Shown here piece after piece: positions 31,017-42,184 of a DNA stretch of 64,000 nucleotides; within the stretch, counting starts at the first letter, position 1; each line of letters starts with the position of its first letter. The DNA comes from Xanthostigma xanthostigma. Lineage: Eukaryota > Arthropoda > Insecta > Raphidioptera > Raphidiidae. The position numbers and the translations under genes are program-made. The notes under the pieces are model-generated. The model made no database searches and was not told where the DNA came from. It worked only from the letters and a program-made list of their open reading frames with translations. The stretch lies in the NCBI GenBank assembly GCA_963575645.1, contig OY754464.1, positions 5,642,001 to 5,706,000 on the forward strand, read 5' to 3'.

Positions 31017-31146
31017 AAGACGCTACGGGTAAAGGTTGAAGTGTGACAGAGAGCGTATATGGGCTGAGTTGTAGTGTGCTGCGGTGCGATATACGCTCTC
31101 TCTCTCTCTCTCACACACACACTTCAACCTACCAGTAGCGTCTTTC
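31017..31146. mobile_element. Fold-back MITE with microsatellite in one arm
   Basis: The left arm AAGACGCTACGGGTAAAGG-TTGAAGTGTGACAGAGAGCGTATAT and the right arm ATATACGCTCTC...ACTTCAACCTACCAGTAGCGTCTT pair. The right arm has expanded (TC)n(AC)n, which the left arm keeps only as GTGTGACAGAGAG. Confidence 0.7.
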
Positions 31147-31960
31147 AAGTGGGAAATTCTTCTATACGCTGCACTTAACACTGCAAAACTCAACAATTTC
31201 TACGTATAAGCCAGATTTGATGAGCGATGACTAATTTTAGACCGATAATTATATACATTCATATACGTTAATTAAGGGCTGCCATAAATCACTAATTTTA
31301 ATGACTAATACCAGCACAGCATCCATGTAAGGAGTGGCCAAACTAAACTAGTATCTATTAAGATAAAAATAGTTAATAGTGGATAATAATAATAATATTA
31401 TAAATTATAGTGGAAAGATTATGGATTCATATCCCAACGGTGACAGTGAAAAATATTCTTTTCTAATATACCGATGTAACAATGGGTGTTTCTTAACTAT
31501 AGGCATGATGACAGTATAAAAATATCAAAGAATAAATGGTTTTAGAGAACAATATATTATGTTGAAAGGATTCGAAAAAATGACCCAATGTTAATATAAA
31601 CATCGAGATTAATAAAATTTTTAATAAAACAAAAGTATTTTTTATGAAGTGAAGATATCTAAAAAGTTGAACACACCTACTTTATTAAGATTTTATAGAC
31701 ACGGAAAAAGTCCTTCATTCCACGAAAAATATATCATATTATTAACATAGTTTGTGAAAATGTCATGGAAAATGATTGAACGATGTTAGGTACTTATACC
31801 TAGTAATTATACAATTAGAAAAATATTTCCACATGGAAAATTATAAACGATATTAAATTGCAGGCAAATATAGAACCAATTAATACATTTCCACTGCATG
31901 TGTGAGTCATGCAAACGAGTGGCATTTTCAGAATTTTTGTCTGTCTGTCTGAGTTAACTA
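31147..31960. other. Unassigned AT-rich DNA
   Basis: No gene or repeat recognised. Confidence 0.5.
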
Positions 31961-32110
31961 AAAAATTACTGCAGAGCGGGACGGTGAAGCCAAAGACTTG
32001 CTGTGGCTGTCGAGTAAGGCGCAGCCCTCTGAGACGGCTCCCCTACTGCAGTTGTCGCTAACGTATTTCATCTCAATCGCGTGCGAAGCCCCTGATAGCG
32101 GCTAGTTAAT
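31960..32110 (+). repeat. Dispersed repeat tail (GCGCAGCCC...GCGAAGCC)
   Basis: AAGGCGCAGCCCTCTGAGAC...CTCAATCGCGTGCGAAGCCCC-TGATAGCGGCTAG matches 26750-26850 and the complement of 58860-58915. The CTAG end suggests a Helitron-type tail. Confidence 0.5.
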
Positions 32111-32155
32111 AATAAGATTAAGAAAATACTTTGAAATACCAATTTTACACTAAAT

Positions 32156-32303
32156 GAAAATGATATATTAATTGATGCATGTTCCTCATTATTCGTTAAT
32201 TTTGAAAAAACAGAAACACATATATTTAAAAACGTTACTATATGAATCATTGTCTCACTACTCAATGTGCGGTGAATGAACGCAACAAAGCGTATATATT
32301 AAA
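32156..32303 (-). repeat. Direct duplication of part of repeat Y
   Basis: ATTAATTGATGCATGTTCCTC through GTGCGGTGAATGAACGCAAC-AAAGCGTAT is repeated at 32512-32645 with few changes. The two copies flank the P2 element at 32385-32515. Confidence 0.75.
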
Positions 32304-32384
32304 AAAATCTTTCACGAATTTCGTTAAAAATAAATAGAAACTAAATAAGTATTAGGTAATTATTTTTTATATTTTTAGATCCAT

Positions 32385-32515
32385 TCTGAAGAAGATCCAA
32401 ATCGGGATCGAAACGTTAATGTATTAATTATATTTTGTTAATATATTGTCTGAAAAATTGGTCGATAATTTTATTTATTGAAGAGTTCTAATCAGACGTT
32501 AATCAAAGATTTTAA
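32385..32515 (+). mobile_element. Fold-back family P2, copy 3 (half element)
   Basis: TTCTGAAGAAGATCCAAATCGGGATCGAAACGTTAATG leads into TTGTTAATATATTGTCTGAAAAATTGGTCG, the arm shared with 4987-5141 and 5752-6020. Only one arm is present. GATCC/GGATC forms a 5-bp stem between CTGAAGA and GAAAC. Confidence 0.65.
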
Positions 32516-32955
32516 TTAATTGATGCATGTTCCTCATTATTCGTTAATTATGAAAAAAACAGAAACACATATATTTAAAAACGTTACTATATGAATCATT
32601 GTCTCTCTACTCAATGTGCGGTGAGTGAACGCAACAAAGCGTATCGAGAATATATCTGCGTCTCTTTCTTCGATGTAATTCCCTGATTTCTCCGATGATA
32701 GGATTGGTTGATGTACTTGCATTCAATCTGAATAAAGTATCTCTGTTTCAAAAACTTTGTCTATTTCTATGAGGTTAACATGGGCGTACCCAGCTTTTGG
32801 TCCAGAAGGGGGCAAATTAAAAATTTCTTAAGCCGGGTCCCCCGTGCTTGTATTGCCCTCCTGGATACGCTATAGTGCTTACGGCGTAAAAAAGACAGAA
32901 GTATATGTTTGCACCCTAATAGTTCGATTTCGATTTTATTCCTATGCTCAGTACC
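32512..32955 (-). repeat. Repeat Y, copy 2 (uninterrupted)
   Basis: Inverted relative to copy 1 at 29164-30463. It contains the uninterrupted junction GGTTGATGTACTTGCATTC, the pre-insertion form of the pogo-like target. Confidence 0.75.
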
Positions 32956-32966
32956 TATAGAATCTA

Positions 32967-33580
32967 TCTATACTAATATATAAAGCTGAAGAGTTTGTTT
33001 GTTTGTTTGTTTGTTTGAACGCGCTAATCTCAGGAACTACTGGTTCAAATTGAAAAAAAATTTTTTGTTGGATAGCCCATTTATCGAGGAAGGCTATAGG
33101 CTATATAAAATCAGGCTACGACCATTAGGAGCGGAGCAGTATTGAAAAATGTTCCAAATGTATCTAAAAAATAAGCTTCTATTCAGGTGAAATGCACTAA
33201 CTAAGTATACTCATATTAGCGATGTAAGAATACAACGCCGGCTAGCGCAATCGGTAGAGCACAAGGCTGTCAATACCAGGGTCGAGGGTTCGAGCCCTAC
33301 GTTGGGCGAATGCATTTTTATTTTTTTTTTTTATTTTCTACATTGCTTTCTTCTAAGGCTTACATTAAAATTTATTTAATTAATTAAAAAAAAAATATAT
33401 TAGTTAAAAAAAGTATAAATACTGCTTTTTATCGACAAAAAAATTTGAACGGTAACTCCGATCATCATGAAATTTGGACACAACATTCATCTCGGTAAAC
33501 TAATATGAATGTGTGTACTCATGTTCCTCCCTTCCCCATTCGTTCTTTTACACCCGGGTGAAACCGGACGAGACCGCTAG
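32967..33580 (+). mobile_element. Helitron-type family F2, full copy with tRNA-like core
   Basis: It starts TCTATACTAATATATAAAGC and ends GACCGCTAG before T, the TC...CTRR pattern of Helitrons. The 5' part (TTTGTTTGAACGCGCTAATC, GGAAGGCTATAGGC) and the 3' part (ACGGTAACTCCGATCATC, CACCCGGGTGAAACCGG) match copies at 39394, 50268 and 55622, which lack the core. Between them about 270 bp are inserted, with a tRNA-like sequence and a T/A-rich tail. No Rep/helicase is encoded. Confidence 0.8.
33237..33308 (+). pseudogene. tRNA-Lys-derived sequence inside Helitron F2
   Basis: GCCGGCTAGCGCAATCGGTAGAGC and GAGGGTTCGAGCCCTACGTTGGGCG are D-side and T-side of a tRNA-Lys-like molecule. One base is missing in the 5' acceptor strand, and the anticodon arm (CAAGGCTGTCAATACCAG) does not form a 5-bp stem. 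Probably not functional. Confidence 0.75.
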
Positions 33581-33967
33581 TAAAAGTATATGCAGAAACA
33601 TTTATAAGGTCTGCCATTGGAAAAGAACCGATTTTGTCTCCGTCACTATAATAATTATATAGTGCAGCCGGCCGCGGCAACGTACGTCAGCAGCACGACC
33701 GCAGCCAGTTTGTCTAGCGCAGTTAAGTAAATTTTCTCGTGGAGTACAGCGAGAGAGGCTGGTGTGTGTGGCCTGCTGATGCGACATGCCATGTCCTCCC
33801 TCCTCTGCGGCCGGTTAATTTAACAGTTCACACAACCTGGGAAACCTCTCGATTCACATATACGCTTCTCGTTCGCAAACGCAACGTTTTAAATCCGACT
33901 CACCGAGTCGCAGCCAAAAACCGTTCTCCACACGAGGCTGGTTTTGCCGCTAGATTATAGTACGCGC
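33581..33967. other. Unassigned, GC-richer DNA
   Basis: No gene. TCTCCACACGAGGCTGGTTTTGCCGCTAGATT (33925-33956) resembles the Harbinger end at 21430-21470 in inverted orientation. Confidence 0.4.
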
Positions 33968-34263
33968 CACGAATCTAAAAGGCTCGGAAGTTAGATGCGA
34001 ATGCGGGCTTGCGCTTGTACAGTCTGTTGAAAAACTACAAACTCGCAACTCAACTAAACTCTGAAATAACAATAACAACTTGACAATAGCGTGCTCGACT
34101 GTACTTTAAAGCAGGAAAGCGACAAGTGACAAAGGCAACGAGCGATCACGGCCAATCACCGACGAGCACACATTCCGTGCAGGTAGCTGGGAGTATCAAC
34201 GGGTCTAAACTGTGCCTTTGCGACGCTGTTTGTGACTAAGTTCCGAACCTTTTAGATCCGTGA
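33968..34263. mobile_element. MITE with CACGRATCTAAAAGG ends
   Basis: GCCACGAATCTAAAAGGCTCGGAAGTTAG and CTAAGTTCCGAACCTTTTAGATCCGTGACG are inverted. The interior is GC-richer than the flanks. No TSD could be fixed. Confidence 0.55.
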
Positions 34264-36189
34264 CGAGTATTATACTTGCTAGACGTTTACTAGCTGCGGC
34301 GAAAAACGAAGCCACCGCGTCATAGTGACGTGAATGTATTGCGCTCGCCTTCTGGCTTGCTATTGGCTGTTTCGGAGATCCGTGTGCGTCGAGTGTTTAT
34401 TTTTTATTCTACCGCTATAAATGGATATGTCGAATTTATTACACACGCCACTGTCTGCGGGCAATTACAATATTATCGATGGCGTGCCTGGCTTCAACTC
34501 TCACCGCGGGCACTATATCAAGCGTGCTGTGGCGCTGGTATCCTGACGGCTTTTGTGCGTTCGCTTCACACGATGCGTGTATTGTATTGCTTTGTCGCCC
34601 ACGCGGCAAAACACTGCTTTCTGATTTGTTTCTTGCTTAAAACAAGCAGAAATTTGAAATAACAAAGATAAAGATAAATAATAAAATAAATAAAAACAAT
34701 TTTAATATACCTACCACGTTTTTAAAACGAACTAAAAAGTATAAAATATTTTTTTAAACTTGTAGGTTTTGAAACGAAAAATATGGGGCGCATTATTCGT
34801 TTTATCTCACAAAGACATTTTTTGATTGATAGCTACTCTTTACACTTTTTTCGTTTCAAATTCTAATATAAGTTAAAAAAATTATTTTATATTTTTTAGT
34901 TCGTTTTAAATTTTTTTTTATTTATTTTATTATTTTCTTCTTTTTAGTTAATTAAAACGTGGTAAAAACAAATATACAGGAAAAAAAAATAAAAATTTTA
35001 TATGGCCCAAGGGGGTCGAACCCGCGACCTCCGCGTTGTTAGCGAGACCGATGACTGCAAAGCGTCGTACAACGGTAAAATAAGTCAAAATGAATTGTAT
35101 GTATTTATTAAAATTTCTTTATTTACTTAATTATTTTCTTCTTTACTTTAGTATTTTTTCGTATATTGTCATCTAGTTATGTTAAAAATTTCAAGTCTCT
35201 ATCTCATCAGGAAGTTAGTTTAAAATCAATTACAAAATTCCGCCCGACATACACGAAAAGCGACTTAATAAAAACGCGGTAAAATAGGCTATAATTACCA
35301 ACCGCTGCTTGCATGTCGTTACCCCTAGCAAAGCCATTAAATTTAAAAATGTTGGTTCCCAGCTTGGCCGCCACTAGAACGCCGTGTCGCTAGAGGTCTT
35401 GACAATAAGTATGAAGTTAGTTTTGCAAGTCCATATAGTTAAATAGTCAAAGGGTATAACAAATTGTAGGAGTTGTTGCGGTCGGAACATCTTGAAATAA
35501 GTACAGATTTCCATTTCCTGTTCCACTCACATTTCTTTCCACTGGAGTTCGTTGTATATTTCCATAACATATATCAGATTTAATTAAGAGAAACAATGTG
35601 TTTTAATATTTTTAATTATTTTGGATTTTCCGTCATCTTTGCTTTAATCTGATCTAAATTAAAGACGTCATACTTGGAACTGTTTTTTTTTGTCGTGTGT
35701 ATTATTTATTATAATCCAAAATCTAAAAAGATCAAGTTTAGATTGCATAATATGTAGAAGTTATAGTCCAAGAGCCAGTGTCATCGAATTTCCGTCATCG
35801 CAGATTTGAAAAATTCTGCTGAAGAAAACTGTAGAAAATCATACGAACGAAATGAGCCCGATATGACGACGTTTTCTTTGCCGAAAGTATGTTTAATTTA
35901 ATTATCATTAATTTTCGTGGAAATTGATTTCAATTACAGCCTTTTTTTAGGGAGTTTTATGTTCTTACAGAATAACCTGACATGACAAACTCTCTACTCT
36001 GCGAAAATGTCTGGCATATAAGCTATTTTAAGGATTTTACCGTTATGATAGAAACATTTTTAGTGTATATTTGCCATAAGGCACTTACACTATTGGCGTC
36101 GGTCGGATAGCGGGACCTAGGGGTCGGACCAAAATTTCTTGACGTTTCATAGCCTCCTAAGACACCATTTTTGGAAAAGTCTGTTTATA
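34264..36189. other. Mostly unassigned DNA, with a Harbinger-like patch and a tRNA-like patch
   Basis: 34500-34645 (GTGCTGTGGCGCTG...GCTTCACACGATGCGT) resembles 3465-3530. The tRNA-like patch is listed separately. CGTTTTAAAACGAACTAAAAAGTATAAAATA near 34720 and its complement near 34890-34915 form inverted arms of an AT-rich repeat. No gene. Confidence 0.45.
35003..35070 (-). pseudogene. tRNA-like sequence
   Basis: The minus strand has GGTCTCGCTAACAACGCGGAGG and TCGCGGGTTCGACCCCCTTGGG. The B box is good; CTAACAA would give a Val-type AAC anticodon loop; D-arm and acceptor pairing are lost. Likely tRNA-derived SINE head. Confidence 0.5.
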
Positions 36190-36669
36190 CAGGGTGAGTT
36201 TTAAGTTGATGCTTTTTTTTTACAGCGTGTAAAAATCAAATAGACGAGCAAATATTTCAAATAGTTTTTTTATCAAAACTCAAAAATAAGACAGAAACAG
36301 CCTTTCGAAGTTTAAATAAATTTTATTAAATTTTCTTTAATTTTGAGGTCGGTCCTGGGGTTATATTATGTCACTATGGAAATATGTTATTATTATCAAG
36401 TATTCACAGAAATAATTGAGGCACACACAATTCTCTCAAAAACAGAACAATACACATACTTGATAATAACAACTTATTTCCATAGTGACATAATATAACC
36501 CCAGGACCGACCTCAAAATTAAAGAAAATTTAATAAAATTTATTTAAACTTCGAAAGGCTGTTTCTCTCTTATTTTTGAGTTTTGATAAAAAAAACTATT
36601 TGAAATATTTGCTCGTCTATTTGATTTTTACACGCTGTAAAAAAAAGCATCAACTTAAAACTCACCCTG
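36190..36669. mobile_element. 480-bp TA-flanked inverted-repeat element
   Basis: CAGGGTGAGTTTTAAGTTGATGC and GCATCAACTTAAAACTCACCCTG are the ends, with TA at 36188-36189 and 36670-36671. The arms are about 190 bp each (GGTCGGTCCTGGGGTTATATT / AATATAACCCCAGGACCGACC) and almost identical; the central loop is about 100 bp. No ORF belongs to it. Confidence 0.85.
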
Positions 36670-38156
36670 TATATGTAGATATATTTTTAAATTTCGATCG
36701 TTTTTTGTGTGCTCTTTCAGAATATCATGCCATGACAGCACAAAAACTGCCAGAAAAATCAGTCATACCCGTAGTACTGTCTGAGGGTAGATTTTTCAAA
36801 AAAAAAAAAAAAAACATAACACTCCAATGATCTTCATATCAATATTTTCCAAATTATTCAATGAATAAAAAAACTTACTTTTCATGCAAATAATTCATTG
36901 ACATAAAATAATAAAAATATTGAGGAGTGAGATAAACACAAATACAGAACTATTAGACGCCATACGCGCATGCGAACACGATCTCTATCATACTCTATCC
37001 TCCTCAACCAGTGAACCGAAAAACAACTATGCAACGATATATGCAGGCGAAGGCATTTCCGAGAGTGCAAGTCTCTACCTCTATTCTGTTGGTAGTTTTT
37101 CTGCGAGCAAAATCAACCTGTTACATCGTAAAAATCATTTTTTTTTCATAGCGCGCCAAAAGAAGTATAACTTCAAAAATGAAACGAAGAGTCCCTATAT
37201 ACACATGAAAATATCCGTATCCGATATTTCCGAAAAGTATATGACATTCGTCAGTTGGTTTCCTGGAAGAAGGAAAAGAGTACTTTAAAGGAATCTTTGT
37301 AGAAATCCAGTAATCTTAATCATCTGATCGGGAAGAATCAATTCAATTACAAAAAGAATCGACAAATTTGAACGAATCGAAACGCAGTATATTAGAGAAC
37401 GCAGCGATGAAACACTCCAATGTGAAAATATTCTTCAAAGAGAGAACACATATAATCTTAAAAAGTCGCGCCAAAAAAATATTTAAACACACGCGTCATC
37501 AATTGTTTTCTCTATTGCGAACACATAAGCGGAATTGTATTAATTTTTTGAAAATCAAAGATTTCAATTTTTAAAACGTGTTATTGCTTGTGATTCGTTT
37601 TTTTTTGAATTATTTATTTACAAATTCTGTGTATTTTTCTCAACACACTGTCATTTTTTTAAAAACCGATCGGTGTGCAAAAGTGATTTTTGTTTTCGAG
37701 CGGTGCTCTTGTGAAAAAACATCCAGCTGTACAACTTACAAGATTTTTCTACAACCTTACTTCCAAAGAAATTTATAAAAGTAAGTAATCAACATTTTTT
37801 TAATGGTATAACTAAACGCGACATTTTTTTATAATCCAGTTATGATAATAAATTAAGAATAGATAAATTTTATTAACATAATAATTGTTGGTGGTGAAAA
37901 TTTAATACCCGCAATGAAAAATGAAATCGTATTCTACTTGATATAGAACAGTCAGCGAAATACTACAATAATTATTCCCAACAACAGAAAAAGAAAAGAA
38001 TAAATAACTACCGGACGAGATGTGTATTTTTATATGGGGGGGGGGGGGGGCAATGAGTGCACAAAACACGTCTTCAATATTTAATTTATAATAATGGGGA
38101 AAAATTATATTTATATTTATTCTACAGAATTTTACATTAAAAGTTCAATAACTTCC
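36670..38156. other. Unassigned DNA, poly-A and poly-G runs
   Basis: No supported gene. A-run of 15 at about 36800, G-run of 15 at 38036-38050. A 122-codon frame at 36920-37288 and shorter ones downstream show no domain and no similarity I recognise. Confidence 0.45.
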
Positions 38157-38164
38157 CTCTACAT

Positions 38165-38372
38165 CAGGGGCGGGCAAATCTTTTGATCGGCGGGCCACAT
38201 AGCTGATGAAATTTTGACCGTGGGCCTCACATTATATTTCCGCATCCGGAGAGCAAAAAAAAAGGTCCTCACATTCTAGTTCCGCATGTGGAGAGCAAAA
38301 AAAAATCGCGGGCCGGATGAAATTGCGCTGCGGGCCGAATCCGGCCCGCGGGCCGCCATTTGCCCAGGCCTG
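38165..38372. mobile_element. Small GC-rich hAT MITE with CTCTACAT TSD
   Basis: The ends are CAGGGGCGGGCAAA and TTTGCCCAGGCCTG. The 8-bp TSD CTCTACAT lies at 38157-38164 and 38373-38380. Internally CCTCACATTMTAKTTCCGCAT-GGAGAGCAAAAAAAA is duplicated in tandem (about 38226-38264 and 38266-38305). GGGCCGG motifs cluster at the right end. Confidence 0.9.
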
Positions 38373-38380
38373 CTCTACAT

Positions 38381-39393
38381 GCTATACATACTTTTTTTGA
38401 TGTGAAACGTCTAATGGCGCGTTTGGTTGGGAGTAAAACCGTGCAAATCTTTGTTCCTTGCGCTCACTGCACATTGAGTGAGTATAGACAACGCTTGGTA
38501 GCGTACACCAATTTAAGTTAATTTTCGCTCACTGCTCATCCTGACGCTGTCGCGTAATAATATGGAACAAAGTAGGCTTTCAAACAGTGAAGGAATTTTT
38601 CAAATCGGTTCAGTGATTCTAGAGATTATAAGAAACAAACTTACTATTTATATTTTAATATTGATACGAATAGAAAAATAATTTGAGTTTCGGACGGTTT
38701 AGCTGCTTTTTGTCACATCTGATAAATTTATTTGTTTATTTTAATAATAAAAAATATTACATTTATGCGTTATTACATCATACGAAATACGGTACGTTCG
38801 TCATACAAATTAGCTCTTTTCAATCAATAAATATTTTTAATTTTACTGCTTCCACACTTTAATTTGTAGATTATAAACGCTCGATAACTGACGCAATTAG
38901 CGTACCTTCATTACGTGGCCGTTAAAGGGATTGAATTTCGATTTTTTTAAAATAAAATATTGAAATCATTAACAATGAAAACAATATTATTTTCTGTACA
39001 TAATGTGCATTAAGCCTAATCGAAATCGATCAAGCCGTTTTAGAATGATGCTAAATGCCGGACAATAATTCTGATAACACATTCTCTAACTTACGTATCA
39101 TACAAAATACCCACACACAAATAAAAAACGCAACTTAACGAAAATACAGACAGAAATCTCGTTGTCATTTTATTATACATAATCAGGCTTCCAGATATTG
39201 AAGCAACAAGTGACTTTCAAAATCGACTGTGTTTGTATTATTCATTCGAGAGCGGGAAACTTGTTGCTTCAGCTAACGGTGGGTAACCAAGTAAAACATC
39301 CTATCTATGAAAAAAACAATTTTATAGAAAACGATAGAATGATTTATTATGAAATGACCTGGGAAGCTAAGACTTTGTATACACTTATAGCAT
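38381..39393. other. Unassigned AT-rich DNA
   Basis: The start (38399-38450) repeats the GCGCGTTTGGTTGGGAG motif of 4606-4650. GAAGCAACAAGT (39200) pairs with ACTTGTTGCTTC (39260). No gene. Confidence 0.45.
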
Positions 39394-39706
39394 ACTAGCG
39401 GTCCCGCCCGGATTCACCCGGATGCAAAAGAACGAATGGGGGGAGCATGAGTACGCACATTCATGTTAGTTTACCGAGATGAATGGTGTGCCCAAATTTC
39501 ATGATGATCTGAGTTACCGTTCAAAAGTTTTTGTCGGACGGACAAATTTTGAGTTACATTTTGCAACATTTTTCATTGAAGCTCCGCTCCAATTGGTCGT
39601 AGCGTGATATTATATAGCCTACAGCCTTCCACAATAAATGGGCTATATTCAATTTGGACCAGTAGTCCAAACAAACAAACTCTTCAGCTTTATATAATAG
39701 TATAGA
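39394..39706 (-). mobile_element. Helitron-type family F2 without tRNA core
   Basis: On the minus strand from TCTATACTATTATATAAAGC to GGGACCGCTAGT. The point where other copies carry the tRNA-like core reads AAAAATGTTGCAAAATGTAACTCAAAATTTGTCCGTCCG instead. No ORF. Confidence 0.75.
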
Positions 39707-39837
39707 AAGGGCACAAGACAGAACCTACAGTAGATCCGGCATTCAGATTTAGATTTTCTTCCCAGGAACATCTTTAAAAACTTACAATTTCAGATAAAGT
39801 TACGATTTTATTTGTGTTGACATACATTAAAAAACTA

Positions 39838-40230
39838 TTAACCCGGTACGGCTTCGCCCGAATTATTTTAACGGGATAACATATCACCCACGTCCATCCT
39901 GAAGGTCCATTCTAAATACTGGTGAAAAAATGTAGAAATCGGATGAGTAGTTTCGGAGATTACCTCCTACATCCAAACCTCTTTATAATATTAGTATAGA
40001 CTCGTAGCCCGGTCCGGATTCGCCCGAATTTGTAGATTGCCACCGTTTTTTCGTTGACTTACGTTATAAAATTGGTCTCCACGAAAAACGTTTTTATTTT
40101 AACGCGATAATATATAACCTATGTTCATCCTGAAGGTCCATTCTAAATATTGGTGGAAAAAATTTTAAAATCGGATAAGTAGTTTTTGAGATTACATCGT
40201 ATTTCCAAACTTTACCTCTTTATATTTTGT
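39838..40230 (-). mobile_element. Two F1 Helitron-type copies in tandem
   Basis: 39838-40000 and 40002-40230 have the same orientation and the same landmarks (TATACTAATATTATAAAGAGG, GAATGGACCTTCAGGATG, GGGCGAAGCCG). The first lacks the GCTTTTCGTGGAGACC...GGTGGCAATC segment, which the second keeps. Confidence 0.65.
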
Positions 40231-40309
40231 TTTTTCAACATTTCTATATAGCCAGTACCATTTTTGTGTTGTAGATGAACGATTCAGCACCTTATTTATC
40301 AAAATCAGT

Positions 40310-40683
40310 CCTGTTTAAAATCTAAATACTGCCATAAAAAGGCAGCAAGTGACATTTGTTGACAAAATGAGTACAGACTGAAGCCAACGACAGCAGTAAG
40401 TGCTGCAGCTTTTAAACCGACCCCCAGATGAATTTTGCACACTTTCTTCCTAGGTAGATTGATGAGGCAAAACAGCAGTCAAGACATTTTTAGTAAATCC
40501 TGATTTACTCAAATTCATAAGCTGGTCACTTACTGCCTTTTGCCTTTTTACGGCAGAATAGGCCTTAATATTATTGACACCTGAACATTCTAGCTGTCCG
40601 TTTAGCTTTGCCGTAGTCGGGTAAAAATTGACAGTACTTTTATACCGACTACGAATGTCACATAGGCTACAGTATATTAACAC
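40310..40683 (-). pseudogene. Unrecognised broken reading frame
   Basis: On the minus strand 40683-40450 encodes 77 residues (LIYCSLCDIRSRYKS ... TKNVLTAVLPHQST). After its stop, a second frame from about 40468 downward continues INLPRKKVCKIHLGVGLKAA, then a hydrophobic ALTAVVGFSLYSFC and a stop at about 40316. The two frames overlap by a few codons, so a single indel near 40455 would join them. Composition looks protein-like (basic stretch, then one possible membrane helix), but I recognise no family. It could be a processed pseudogene or part of an unknown element. Confidence 0.3.
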
Positions 40684-41049
40684 CTGTCCAGTTAGACAGG
40701 TAATTCACGTTCCCATTAAATATTACATAGTATATACACGGCATAGTAATGCTGATAAATTTAGTACATTTAGTTAGGGCTTGGAGAGACAATATACACA
40801 CTTCTGAATATAAAAAAATTAAAAACGACATGAAGAAATTTCCGAGTTTCTAACGTCTTCAAAACAATTTATGATCATACGAATTTTAATGGCCTCGTCT
40901 TTGTCGTTATTTTTAAATTAGTGTATTTTCCAGTTTGAAAATTTTATTTTTTTTTTGAGGAAATCAAATATTTTTTTAATAAAAACAGTGTTTTACAGAA
41001 TGAATTAACGTCTGTGTAACAAATATAATAATACTGTTATATAAAAATA

Positions 41050-41456
41050 ACTGGCGGACCGGCTCGGGTTCACCCGAGTGCGATAGATATAATTCTGCAA
41101 AATGTAGGTATTTCGTTTGCTTTGAGAAAATTCTGCCAGTTTTGTTTCTGAACTAATAGCTTTGAGCGAATTCTATCATTACTTGGTACTAAAACAGTTT
41201 GTTGTTTTTTTAAATTTGTTTCTAAACTAATAGCTTTGAGCAAATTCTATCAGATGTCGCTACATGTTACTAAAACAGTTTCTTTTTCACATAACAACGT
41301 AATTTTGTACGAAATATTCAATCCTATAGTCTATAGTCTAAGTTGAACCAAGCAAGACACATTTACAAAATTTCATTAAAATCGATTCAGTGGTTTCGGA
41401 GATTAGCGCGGCCAAAATTGTGACACGAGAATTTTATATAATTATAGAGATAGTGT
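41050..41456 (-). mobile_element. Helitron-type family F3, copy 2
   Basis: The inverted counterpart of 2068-2453. Internal AACTAATAGCTTTGAGCRAATTCTATCA occurs twice (about 41152 and 41229). The end toward 41055 is GGCGGACCGGCTCGGG-TTCACCCGAGTGCG. No ORF. Confidence 0.6.
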
Positions 41457-42184
41457 GAATTTCCGAATAGAAGCAGTGGTTGTATTACGCCAGTAGAACT
41501 GCAACTTGGATATGTTTAGCGGTATGTGCAATATACTCGTAATGCATTCTAAAATATTATGAAAGACCCAAGATTTTTATTGTTCTGCAACTCTGCTGCA
41601 CTCATAGACGAACCGCCGTAAGGGATTCGAACGCGCTTTTAATAGATGGTATAGAATATAGGCTGAACAAAAACGCGAACGAAGTTTTCCCCCAGCCCTT
41701 GTAGTAGGTAGATACAGGTGTATTGAGGCTGGTGCATTTACTGTTCAGATTGCATCAGCCGGTGGAATCAAACGAGAGGCGTGATTTACCGACCTATTGC
41801 TGATTACTGATTATTTCAACAATATACAGACTGTAACAGGAAGTTGTATTCAAAATTTCATTGATATTCAAAATGAAGAAAATAAGCTCTAATATAAACT
41901 AATGAAATAAACTCTTTTTTTCGAAATTTTGTTAAAAAACGTCAATTAAAAGGTAATTTTCTCCTGTCTGTTAACCTTAGAATATTCTATATTTGGGTTT
42001 TAAAAGACCGCGCACACTTGTCAAGCATAAATCGCACGACCTGCACACAAACAAACATGGTGTCACGATACCTTGATGTGCAAAATATCCCCTGAAAATA
42101 CACAAATATTATTTTATATAACATATAACAGTGTTATAAACCGTTTTAAGTGCGAAAAATTGATTTAATAATTATTTTTTTTAC
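41457..42184. other. Unassigned DNA with fragments of two repeats
   Basis: 41544-41616 (CATTCTAAAATATTATGAAAG...GATTTTTATTGTTCTGCAAC) is a fourth, partial repeat Z copy. 42001-42045 (TTTTAAAAGACCGCGCACACTTGTCAAGCATAAATCGCACG) is a lone end of the element at 17392-17771. No gene. Confidence 0.5.

Noticed and set aside
36920-37288. 122-codon frame
   Set aside because: No domain or motif recognised; low-complexity K/N/F stretches; no second copy for comparison.
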